From assembly GCA_964622255.1 (NCBI GenBank), contig CAZUPK010000046.1, positions 1-11,715 on the forward strand: DNA of 11,715 nt. Reading direction: 5' to 3'. How positions within the stretch are numbered: position 1 is the stretch's first letter; each line of letters starts with the position of its first letter. Position numbers and translations under genes: made by a program. The stretch is from SZUA-1377 sp964622255 (GTDB lineage: Bacteria; Campylobacterota; Campylobacteria; Campylobacterales; QNZT01). The notes under the pieces were generated by a model. That model did no database searches and was not told the origin of the DNA. It was given only the letters and a program-made list of their open reading frames with translations. Positions 1 to 7,401 of the stretch are shown here, one piece after another.

Positions 1-182
1 AGAAAAATTATGAAAAATGTTAGCTATAACAAGTTTTTTGCTTAGCTTTGTTTCTTTATAGTTTGATGTTAAAAAAGTATGGAATAGTCTAAAAATAACA
101 AAATATCTTTTATATTTTTTGGTAACTGAAAATACTCATAACTATCTATTCAAGGAACATTATATACCTATTAACCTTAACA

Positions 183-225
183 TTACATTATTAACAGCAC
201 AAAAAAATGTCTGTTAATAATGTAA
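183..225. repeat. Perfect 15-bp inverted repeat (hairpin)
   Basis: Arm 183-197 (TTACATTATTAACAG) is exactly the reverse complement of arm 211-225, separated by 13 bases. Three more pairs (199-201 with 208-210) can form if C198 is bulged. Each arm contains a TTAACA motif. A stem with one bulged base recalls folded attC sites. However, the unpaired central spacer and GTTRRRY cores are absent, so an attC call is not supported. It could be an integrase or regulator binding site. Confidence 0.8.
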
Positions 226-229
226 AAAT

Positions 230-251
230 ATGACAATTTGTCATTTTTTTT
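230..251 (+). terminator. Possible weak terminator: palindrome plus T run
   Basis: ATGAC (230-234) pairs with GTCAT (240-244) around a 5-base loop, and the run of T from 244 to 251 follows at once. The stem is short and AT-containing, so it would be a weak rightward terminator. It may equally be an operator-like palindrome, since 230-244 reads ATGACAA-T-TTGTCAT. Confidence 0.3.
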
Positions 252-315
252 GCTGTTTTTATTTAATTTGAGTTATTATTATGACTATATGTTATGTCCT
301 TTTTGACCGAAATAT

Positions 316-367
316 GGCATTAACAGGACACTTTATGGTGTTAATACGGGATTTTAGGCATTAACAG
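316..367. repeat. 11-bp direct repeat with intervening inverted copy, before intI
   Basis: GGCATTAACAG occurs at 316-326 and again at 357-367, 41 bp apart start to start. Between them TGTTAAT (339-345) is the same core in inverted orientation. The second copy ends 35 bp before the intI start. Repeated core motifs in alternating orientation beside an integron integrase resemble the accessory integrase-binding repeats of some attI sites. They could also be operators of the intI promoter. The repeat is seen directly; its role is inference. Confidence 0.6.
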
Positions 368-390
368 ATATTTTGTTACTTTTTATTTTT

Positions 391-395
391 GGGAG
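391..395 (+). promoter_or_regulatory. Ribosome binding site of intI
   Basis: GGGAG sits 7 bases before ATG 403. The longer reading from TTG 373 has no purine-rich site and would add ten residues not needed by the family, so this site decides the start. Confidence 0.7.
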
Positions 396-402
396 TATAG
401 AA

Positions 403-1374
403 ATGAAACAACAAAAGAAAAAATTATTAGATATGGTTAGAGATAAAGTTAGATTGAAACACTATAGTTTATCTACTGAGAGGACTTATGTATATTGGAT
501 AAAGTATTATATACTTTTTCACAACAAACGACATCCTATAGAGATGAAAAAGTGTGAGATAGAAGAGTTTTTAACATATTTGGCAACTAACAAAAAGGTA
601 TCACCAACTACTCAAAATCAAGCATTTGCAGCGATACTATTTTTGTATAAGGAGGTACTTGGATTAGATGTGTCTGATTGGAATATACAAGCACTACGTG
701 CAAAAGAGAGAAAACATATACCACAAGTGTTGACTCGTCGAGAGGTAAAAGATATTATATCGGAATTGAGTGGGGTTTATAAATTGATAGTTGAAATGAT
801 GTATGGGTGTGGGCTTCGTATGAGTGAAGTTTTAAATCTACGTATCAAAGATATAGATTTTGGATTTGACAAAGTCTATATTTGGAATAGTAAGAGTTTG
901 AAAGATAGAACGGTACCACTTCCACAAGCTATCAAGCAACGGCTAAAGGCACAAGTAGAGTATGTAGAGGGTGTGCATGCTAAAGATGTTTCAAATGGGT
1001 ATGGCTCTGTTTATATGCCTTATGCATTGGAGCATAAATATCCTTATGCAAAGTTCGAAACTAAATGGCAATTTTTATTTCCTATGCGTAATGTAGCTAA
1101 AGATCCTCGTAGCAGTGTGATAAGACGGCATCATATACACGAAAAAACTTTAAGCAGAAACATAAAACAAGCTACTATAAAAGCACAGGTGCACAAGAGG
1201 GTTACCTCACATATATTTAGACACTCTTATGCTACACATTTGTTACAAAATGGGGTGGATTTGAGAACTATTCAAGAACTTTTAGGACATAAATCGGTTG
1301 AAACTACTATGATATATACACATGTCGTGAAGGAGATGAATAGGGTCGAAGTTAAAAGTCCTCTCGATTTTTAG
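403..1374 (+). CDS. intI: Integron integrase (IntI-type tyrosine recombinase)
   Basis: 323 residues from ATG 403. IntI enzymes recombine folded single-stranded attC cassette sites with a double-stranded attI site. An N-terminal SAM-like core-binding domain spans about residues 10-95 and the catalytic domain about 105-315. Catalytic residues are R139, K164, H270, R273, H296 and the nucleophile Y305 (motif MIYTHV). Spacing from R139 to H270, H296 and Y305 equals that recalled for IntI1 (R146, H277, H303, Y312). The insert that separates IntI from XerC/D lies at about 221-260, with DPRS at 234-237, RRHH at 241-244 and E247. IntI1 is 337 residues, so this is a complete enzyme. The beta-hairpin around the catalytic lysine reads NSKSLKDR rather than the common GKG form. 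Ten of 21 arginines use CGN codons, unlike bamA (2 of 34). It converges on dnaE, 7 bp between stop codons. The integron-integrase call is firm; activity and a nearby array are not shown. Confidence 0.93.
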   Translation: MKQQKKKLLDMVRDKVRLKHYSLSTERTYVYWIKYYILFHNKRHPIEMKKCEIEEFLTYLATNKKVSPTTQNQAFAAILFLYKEVLGLDVSDWNIQALRAKERKHIPQVLTRREVKDIISELSGVYKLIVEMMYGCGLRMSEVLNLRIKDIDFGFDKVYIWNSKSLKDRTVPLPQAIKQRLKAQVEYVEGVHAKDVSNGYGSVYMPYALEHKYPYAKFETKWQFLFPMRNVAKDPRSSVIRRHHIHEKTLSRNIKQATIKAQVHKRVTSHIFRHSYATHLLQNGVDLRTIQELLGHKSVETTMIYTHVVKEMNRVEVKSPLDF

Positions 1375-1378
1375 AGGA
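1359..1378. terminator. Possible bidirectional hairpin between intI and dnaE
   Basis: TCCTCT (1359-1364) pairs with AGAGGA (1373-1378) around an 8-base loop, overlapping the intI stop codon. Read leftward (for dnaE) it is followed by CTTTTAA, a poor T tract; read rightward the tail is AACTTTAAC. It is the only candidate terminator for this convergent pair, and it is weak. Confidence 0.3.
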
Positions 1379-1381
1379 ACT

Positions 1382-4300
1382 TTAACTTGCTATTTTTAGC
1401 TCCTGCATATTTTGTAGTTTTTCTACAACGGCATCATTTACTGCGATACGAGTTTCTAAAACTATATCTTGTAGTTTTGAACTTAGGATGAGTATAAGAG
1501 GACGGTTTCCTGGATGTGAGCTAAGAAGTTCATATAGTTTTTGCAAGATGGTATCATCCTCTTTTATCTCTATTTTTACATATAATGGGTTTACAGAGGT
1601 TATTTTACTCTCTTTTTTTATGTTGGTTTTCTCTTTTTTAGCATCACCAAGCTCTAGAACTTTTAAAACTTTTATCCTTGTAAACTGATCATCTTTATTT
1701 ATGGCTACTTTGAAAACTATAGGCTCTTCTAGGTTCATTAGTTGTATCTCTTTTAAAGTTTTTTCAAATACCATAATCTCAATATTTCCATGTAAATCCA
1801 TAAGGTTTACGATGCCAAACTTATTTCCCTTTTTGCTTATTTTTTCAGTTATACCTTCAACTTTACCTACAAAGAGGGTTTTTGTTCCATCTGCCACTTC
1901 ATCAAGCTCACTTGAAAGAGTGTATGTAAGTTTATTTATCTTATCTCTAAAACTATCAAGAGGATGTCCTGAAACATAAAATCCTAAAGTCTCTTTTTCT
2001 AGCTCTAAAATCACTTTATTATCATATTCTGGTAGGTTATCAAGCTCTATATCTATAGTTGTAAGCTCCGTATCATCTCCAAAGAGTGAATTTTCAGCTA
2101 TCTTTTTGGCTCTGTTTACCTCTGCACCTGCATTTACTATCGTTTCTATTTGATCTAGCATCGCTCTTCTTGAGTATCCAAAACTATCCATAGCACCACT
2201 TTTTATGAGTGCTTCTAAAACTCTTTTGTTTACTTTAGAGGTATCTATACGAGATATAAAATCACTTAAATTTTCAAAAGGTTTTTCATCTCTAGCTTCC
2301 AAGATAGACTCTATTGCCTTAGTTCCAACTCCCTTTATAGCCCCAAGTCCAAAGAGTATAGCATCGTGATCTTTGTTGTGAGAAGGGGAGAAGGAGACTA
2401 TAGAGTGGGTTATGGATGGAGGAAGCAAGTCTATACCGAGTCTCTTTACTTCATCTACATATTTTACTATCTTGTCAGTATTATCAGCCTCACTTGTTAA
2501 AAGTGCTGACATAAATTCTGAGGGATAGTATGCTTTTAAGTAGGATGTTTGGAAAGTTACCATTGCATAAGCAGCTGAGTGGGATTTGTTAAAACCATAT
2601 CCAGCAAATTTTACAATAAGATCAAAAAGTTTTTCCGCCTTTACTTTGTCAAATCCCTTTTTACTAGCACCCTCTGCAAATTCATTTTTTAACCTATCCA
2701 TCTCCTCTTTTATCTTTTTACCCATCGCACGACGAACGACATCTGCTTCGCCAAGTGTAAAACCACCGATAGTTTGAACTATTTGCATAACCTGCTCTTG
2801 ATAAACTATAACTCCATAAGTTGGTTTTAAGATAGGCTCAAGCTCAGGGAACATATAAGTTATTTTTGCTCTTCCATGCTTTCTTTCGATGAAATCATCA
2901 AGCATACCACTTTCCATAGGTCCTGGACGATAGAGGGCTAAAACTGCAATGATATCTTCAAAGTTTGTAGGTTTAAGTCTTTCGTTTAGTGACTGCATAC
3001 CGTCTGATTCTATCTGAAATAGTCCTATTGTATGACCGCTTTGGATAAGGTCATAGACTTTTTTATCATTTACATCCACTTTATCAAAATCTATAGTTTT
3101 TCCTTGAGACTTTTTGATAAGTTTTAGAGCATCATCGATAACAGTTAAAGTTTTTAAGCCCAAAAAGTCAAACTTTATAAGATCAACATCTTCGAGATAT
3201 TTTAGTGAATACTGTGTAACCAAAGGAGCATTTTCCCCTGTTGGCTTATATAGTGGAGCTTTGTGCCAAAGTTCTTCATTGCTTAAAACAACTCCTGCGG
3301 CATGCATACCGGAGTTTCTGTTTAAACCTTCAAGTGCCAAAGCAAACTCCCATACTCTTTTTGCTTGAGCATTTGACTTTATAAGCTCTTTTATTTTTGG
3401 TTCTTTTTCAAAGGCAGTTTTTAAATCTATACCAAGTTCATCAGGAATAAGTTTTGCCATTTTATCAGCTTCAGCATATGGCATACCCATAACCCTTGCA
3501 ACATCTCTTATAACTCCTTTTGCCAAAAGCTTACCAAAGGTTATAACTTGAGCGACATTGTTTCTTCCATATTTTTTAACTACATAGTCTATTGCCTCAC
3601 CTCTTCTTTGCTGACAAAAATCAACATCAATATCGGGCATACTTACCCTTTCTGGATTTAAAAACCTCTCAAAAAGAAGACTATATTTTAGTGGATCTAG
3701 ATTTGTTATTTCTAAGGCATAGGCAACTAAACTTCCAGCAGCTGATCCTCTCCCCGGACCAACCGGAATCCCTTGTCTTTTAGAGTAGTTAATAAAATCC
3801 CAAACTATAAGCATATATCCTGGAAACTTCATAGAGTTGATGATATTCATCTCATACTCTAATCTATCCCAATACTCTTGATGTTTTTCTTTGGGAATTA
3901 ATTTTAGTCTCTTTTTAAGTCCTTGTTTACACTTGTAAACAAAGTAGTCGGCATCATTGTCAAGTTCAGCAACTCCATCTATTTTTGCATACTCTTTAAC
4001 AAATTTAAAGTTTGGAGGGGTAGGGTTACCAAGCTTTATCTCTAAGTTACACTTATCAACTATCTCTTGAGTGTTATAAAGCGCCTCCGGTATATCGGCA
4101 AAAAGTTCATACATCTGTTCAGGACTTTTTACGAAAAACTCGTGAACAGAGTGTCTTAGTCTTTTTGGATCATCAAACTCTTTATTCATAGCTATACACA
4201 TAAAGGCTTCGTGAGCATCAGCATACTCTTTTGTGGGATAGTGTGTATCATTTGTTGCTATGATTTTTATGCCGGTTTCAAGGGAGAGTTTTATAACTTG

Positions 4301-4894
4301 CTCATCTATGTATCTTTGATCCTCTATACCGTGTCGCATAAGTTCTAAGTAAAAATCATCTCCAAAAATCTCTTTATATTCTAAAGCTACCTCTTTTGCC
4401 TTTTTATATCCTTTTGCACCATTTTTGACATTTTTTTCGTTATTTAAGTTTAAGTGCCAATTTATCTCTCCTTGCAAACATGCTGTAGAACAAATAAGTC
4501 CTTCGCTCCTTTCTTTTAGTAGTTTTTTATTTATTCTTGGATAGTAGTAAAATCCCTCTAAATAGCTCATAGAGCTTAGATACATAAGGTTTTTATAACC
4601 TGTTTCATTTTTGGCATAAAGACACAGATGAAATCTCTGTTTGTTTGTTTTATCATCAAGTTTGTTGGAGTTGTGGATATATGCTTCTATACCTATGATA
4701 GGTTTTATCCCCTCTTTTCTCATTGTAGTATAAAAGTCGATAGCTCCGAACATATTTCCGTGATCAGTTATAGCTACTGAATTCATACCGAGTTTTTTAA
4801 CCCTTTTTGCGAGATCTTTTATCTTGTTTGCTCCATCGAGTAGGGAGTATTCGGTATGGAGATGAAGATGTGTGTAAGGAGGTATTTTACTCAA
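1382..4894 (-). CDS. dnaE: DNA polymerase III subunit alpha
   Basis: 1170 residues, close to E. coli DnaE (1160). It is the replicative polymerase, family C, acting in the holoenzyme at the fork. The start is TTG at 4894, with AAGGA at 4905-4901 six bases upstream and an N-terminus that aligns with the family. The PHP domain covers about residues 8-290 and keeps the likely metal ligands H11, H13, D20, H45, E70, H89, C139, D216 and H218. The polymerase core has the PGRGS motif at 380-384, the catalytic aspartates D421 and D423 in PDIDVDF, and the third, D576, in KFDFLGL. A helix-hairpin-helix lies at about 846-867. A probable clamp-binding motif ENSLF is at 934-938, where E. coli has QADMF. 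An OB fold follows at about 1003-1050, then a divergent C-terminal region. No frame damage is seen. It is divergent from the GGDEF-EAL gene and convergent with intI. Confidence 0.97.
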   Translation of the reverse strand: MSKIPPYTHLHLHTEYSLLDGANKIKDLAKRVKKLGMNSVAITDHGNMFGAIDFYTTMRKEGIKPIIGIEAYIHNSNKLDDKTNKQRFHLCLYAKNETGYKNLMYLSSMSYLEGFYYYPRINKKLLKERSEGLICSTACLQGEINWHLNLNNEKNVKNGAKGYKKAKEVALEYKEIFGDDFYLELMRHGIEDQRYIDEQVIKLSLETGIKIIATNDTHYPTKEYADAHEAFMCIAMNKEFDDPKRLRHSVHEFFVKSPEQMYELFADIPEALYNTQEIVDKCNLEIKLGNPTPPNFKFVKEYAKIDGVAELDNDADYFVYKCKQGLKKRLKLIPKEKHQEYWDRLEYEMNIINSMKFPGYMLIVWDFINYSKRQGIPVGPGRGSAAGSLVAYALEITNLDPLKYSLLFERFLNPERVSMPDIDVDFCQQRRGEAIDYVVKKYGRNNVAQVITFGKLLAKGVIRDVARVMGMPYAEADKMAKLIPDELGIDLKTAFEKEPKIKELIKSNAQAKRVWEFALALEGLNRNSGMHAAGVVLSNEELWHKAPLYKPTGENAPLVTQYSLKYLEDVDLIKFDFLGLKTLTVIDDALKLIKKSQGKTIDFDKVDVNDKKVYDLIQSGHTIGLFQIESDGMQSLNERLKPTNFEDIIAVLALYRPGPMESGMLDDFIERKHGRAKITYMFPELEPILKPTYGVIVYQEQVMQIVQTIGGFTLGEADVVRRAMGKKIKEEMDRLKNEFAEGASKKGFDKVKAEKLFDLIVKFAGYGFNKSHSAAYAMVTFQTSYLKAYYPSEFMSALLTSEADNTDKIVKYVDEVKRLGIDLLPPSITHSIVSFSPSHNKDHDAILFGLGAIKGVGTKAIESILEARDEKPFENLSDFISRIDTSKVNKRVLEALIKSGAMDSFGYSRRAMLDQIETIVNAGAEVNRAKKIAENSLFGDDTELTTIDIELDNLPEYDNKVILELEKETLGFYVSGHPLDSFRDKINKLTYTLSSELDEVADGTKTLFVGKVEGITEKISKKGNKFGIVNLMDLHGNIEIMVFEKTLKEIQLMNLEEPIVFKVAINKDDQFTRIKVLKVLELGDAKKEKTNIKKESKITSVNPLYVKIEIKEDDTILQKLYELLSSHPGNRPLILILSSKLQDIVLETRIAVNDAVVEKLQNMQELKIAS

Positions 4895-4900
4895 AGATAT

Positions 4901-4905
4901 TCCTT
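4901..4905 (-). promoter_or_regulatory. Ribosome binding site supporting the TTG start of dnaE
   Basis: On the minus strand AAGGA is followed after 6 bases by TTG 4894-4892. No in-frame ATG lies near the conserved HLHLHTEYS motif, so TTG is the best start. Confidence 0.6.
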
Positions 4906-4918
4906 AAATTTTTTCTTT

Positions 4919-4924
4919 AGTATA
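4919..4924 (-). promoter_or_regulatory. Candidate -10 element for dnaE
   Basis: The minus strand reads TATACT here, preceded by a T-rich stretch (CTATTTTTTA), the pattern known for Campylobacterota sigma-70 promoters, which often lack a clear -35. It would start a leader of roughly 15-20 bases before the TTG start. The 143-bp divergent gap (4895-5037) must also hold the promoter of the plus-strand gene, but I see no strong -10 for it. Confidence 0.4.
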
Positions 4925-5037
4925 TAAAAAATAGCTTGTAGTTTGTGATATGGAAATAGTTAAAAAAATAATTTAAAAAATATTTTATTTTGTCGATATT
5001 AAAAGTAAAAAAAGTATGAGAGTATAGGTGAATTTGA

Positions 5038-7401
5038 ATGCTAAGATCCAAAAAAGATGGTAGTGTTGTTGAAAATCTTATAGAGAGCCTTTCTATACCG
5101 ATGTTTTATAAGTTTTCAAATGTAAATAAATTTATAACAAATAGAGCATTTGATAATTTTTTTGGTAGTAGTAGAAAAAAGGTTTTGGATTATTTAAACT
5201 CTTTAAATATAAATAGTGAAAATAAATTTGAAATAGAAGTTGAAAATGATATAGGTAAGAAGATAAGTGCTATAGCCTATATCTCATCTATGACAGAAGA
5301 TAGTGATGATAAACTAGGGCTTTTGGTTGATATAACAGAGCAAAAAAAAGCCAAAGATGTTATAAATGTTTTAAAAGAAAGATATGAACTTGCTACAAAA
5401 GGTTCAAATGAAGGACTTTGGGATTGGGATGTTCAAAAAAATGAACTTTATACCTCTTTAAAGTTTAAAGAGATACTTGCTGATAAAGCAGATAATATGA
5501 ACAATAGTTTAAAATCTTGGGTAAATATTATTTTAAAAGAGGATAGATCTGGTTTTATAAAAGCTTTAGAGGATCATATAAATGGGAAAAATCCGAAGTT
5601 CAACTATGAGTATAGAGTAAATTATGATGGAGTTATAAGGTGGTATCTTGCCCGTGGTAAAGCTGTTTATGAGGATGGAGAGTTAAAGAGAGTTGTTGGT
5701 TTTTTAAGTGATATAAGTAAAATAAAAAAAGCTCAACTCGCACTTAAAGATTCACAAGAGCAGTTTGAACTTTTTATGGAAAATCTACCGGCTGGAGTTT
5801 ATATAAGAGATCTAGGTGAAAAAATAATATTTTCAAATAGATACATAAACAATTTTTTTGGCAAAAAAACACTAATAGGTAGCAGTCTAAAGGAGTTATT
5901 TCATACAAAACAATATAAAGATTTAGTTTCATTAACAGAGCAGATTATAGAAAAAAATATAGTAAATAGTGAGATACTTTTAAAAGATAGATTTGATAAT
6001 GAAAAATATTTTTATGTAAATCAGTTTTTACTTCACAGAGATAATAAAAAATACATAGGCACAATATTAACAGATATTACAGCTCAAAAATTAACAGAAA
6101 AAAAGCTAAACAAATTGGCACACTATGATCTTTTAACAAATCTCCCAAATCGTGCTTTATTTTACGATAGTTTAAATAATTCACTTTCAAAAGCAAAAAG
6201 AAAAGATAAAAAGGTAGCTTTGATGTTTATAGATCTTGATAATTTTAAGACTATAAATGATACTTTAGGACACGATTATGGAGATATACTTTTAAAAGAA
6301 GTTTCAAAAAAATTGAAAGATATCTTAAGAATAGAGGATGTAGTATCAAGACTTGGTGGAGATGAGTTTACAGTTATTCTTGATCCTATAGAAGATAATA
6401 CTTTTCCATCAATAGTTGCACAAAAGATTATAGATGAACTTAGTAAACCCATAAGATTAAAAGATGAGATGGGATATATAGGTTCATCTATCGGTATAGC
6501 CATATATCCAGACGATGCAAATGATATTGATACTTTGATAAAATTTGCTGATATGGCTATGTATAGAGCTAAAGAAAGTGGAAAAAATGCATATAGATAT
6601 TTTACAATTGAGATGGACGAAGAAGCAAGAGAGAAGATGGAGCTTACAAATGATCTTAGAAATGCAGTTTTAAATAATCAACTCAAGCTTTACTACCAAC
6701 CCATTGTGGATGTAAATCAAAATCAAATAGCACTTTTTGAAGCACTTGTTAGATGGGAACATCCCAAATATGGATTGATATCTCCGGATAATTTTATCTC
6801 TTTGGCAGAAGAGGGTGGTTTTATGGTGAAAATAGGAAGGTGGATACTCAAGGAGGCTTGTCAACAGATAAAAAAGATTGAAAATAGAGGATATGATATT
6901 AAAATAGCTGTAAATATTTCCAGTAAACAATTAACTCAAAATCATTTAGAACAAACAACAAAAGAGGTTGTTAAACAAAGTGGTATAAATCCTAGTCATT
7001 TGGAGCTAGAAGTAACTGAGGGATTTTTGATGGAAAATATTAAAAAAGTAGAGCAAACTTTAAGTAATTTAAAAAAAATTGGTATAGGTATAGCTATAGA
7101 TGATTTTGGAACAGGATATTCATCTTTGTCAAGACTTAAATCGCTTCCTATATCAAAACTAAAGATTGATAAATCTTTTATAAATGATGTTGTAAACAAT
7201 AAAGATGATAGAAAAATAACTATGGTAATAATATCTTTAGCTCAAGGTCTTGGACTTGATATAGTTGCAGAAGGAGTTGAAACCAAAGAGCAGTTGGAGT
7301 TTTTGAAAAAGCAAGGAGTTTCTAAAATACAAGGATACTATTTTTCAAAACCAATTGCGAGTGAGAAAGTAGATAAATTTTTAGATAATATTGTGAAGTG
7401 A
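5038..7401 (+). CDS. PAS-PAS-PAS-GGDEF-EAL cyclic-di-GMP signalling protein
   Basis: 787 residues from ATG 5038, with AGGTG at 5026-5030 seven bases upstream. No signal peptide or membrane segment is visible, so it is probably cytoplasmic. Three PAS-like sensor modules lie at about 10-105, 112-232 and 238-352; the first two end in DIT and DIS, as PAS repeats do. The GGDEF (diguanylate cyclase) domain covers about 358-523, with the intact active-site motif at 440-444 and an RxxD product-inhibition site (R431-D434) five residues before it. The EAL (phosphodiesterase) domain covers about 535-787. It retains EAL at 568-570, N626, E658, DDFGTGYSS from 688, K709 and E745. Both catalytic halves therefore look competent, and the net direction of turnover cannot be read from sequence. 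The ligand of the PAS domains is unknown. The gene is divergent from dnaE, and its last 21 bases overlap the 3' end of tyrA on the other strand. Confidence 0.95.
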   Translation: MLRSKKDGSVVENLIESLSIPMFYKFSNVNKFITNRAFDNFFGSSRKKVLDYLNSLNINSENKFEIEVENDIGKKISAIAYISSMTEDSDDKLGLLVDITEQKKAKDVINVLKERYELATKGSNEGLWDWDVQKNELYTSLKFKEILADKADNMNNSLKSWVNIILKEDRSGFIKALEDHINGKNPKFNYEYRVNYDGVIRWYLARGKAVYEDGELKRVVGFLSDISKIKKAQLALKDSQEQFELFMENLPAGVYIRDLGEKIIFSNRYINNFFGKKTLIGSSLKELFHTKQYKDLVSLTEQIIEKNIVNSEILLKDRFDNEKYFYVNQFLLHRDNKKYIGTILTDITAQKLTEKKLNKLAHYDLLTNLPNRALFYDSLNNSLSKAKRKDKKVALMFIDLDNFKTINDTLGHDYGDILLKEVSKKLKDILRIEDVVSRLGGDEFTVILDPIEDNTFPSIVAQKIIDELSKPIRLKDEMGYIGSSIGIAIYPDDANDIDTLIKFADMAMYRAKESGKNAYRYFTIEMDEEAREKMELTNDLRNAVLNNQLKLYYQPIVDVNQNQIALFEALVRWEHPKYGLISPDNFISLAEEGGFMVKIGRWILKEACQQIKKIENRGYDIKIAVNISSKQLTQNHLEQTTKEVVKQSGINPSHLELEVTEGFLMENIKKVEQTLSNLKKIGIGIAIDDFGTGYSSLSRLKSLPISKLKIDKSFINDVVNNKDDRKITMVIISLAQGLGLDIVAEGVETKEQLEFLKKQGVSKIQGYYFSKPIASEKVDKFLDNIVK

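Larger units (their letters stand above)
1..402. other. Intergenic, repeat-rich region upstream of integron integrase
   Basis: No gene is supportable here. The first 42 bases are open in frame 1 on the plus strand and stop at TAG 43-45, which could be the tail of something to the left. On the minus strand one frame is open from 135 to the left edge but has no ATG, GTG or TTG start. The region contains a perfect hairpin (183-225), a short palindrome followed by eight T (230-251), six TTAACA/TGTTAA motifs and an 11-bp direct repeat (316-326 and 357-367). In most integrons attI lies next to the 5' end of intI and cassettes extend away from it, so attI is expected here. I could not find a perfect GTTRRRY core site on either strand. 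Confidence 0.6.

Noticed and set aside
19..60. attC-like bits (GTTAGCT at 19-25, then TAACAAG and CTTTGTT)
   Set aside because: The core departs from GTTRRRY and no consistent R/L box pairing can be drawn; the match is what AT-rich DNA gives by chance.
1..135. Open minus-strand frame at the left edge, possibly a cassette gene
   Set aside because: It has no usable start codon, under 46 codons are visible, and the translation shows nothing recognisable.
303..331. TTGACC as a -35 element for intI
   Set aside because: There is no -10-like hexamer 16-18 bp downstream (the sequence there is GGACAC-like), so I could not support a promoter.
373..402. Upstream TTG start for intI adding ten residues
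   Set aside because: It has no ribosome binding site, and the extra residues are not part of the family; GGGAG before ATG 403 fits better.
1488..3783. Several short plus-strand ORFs (63-92 codons) inside dnaE
   Set aside because: They are antisense shadows of a well-conserved gene, with low-complexity, Ser/Phe-rich translations and no family signal.
6276..7199. Three minus-strand ORFs inside the GGDEF-EAL gene
   Set aside because: They lie opposite conserved catalytic motifs and have no recognisable domain; they are shadows.
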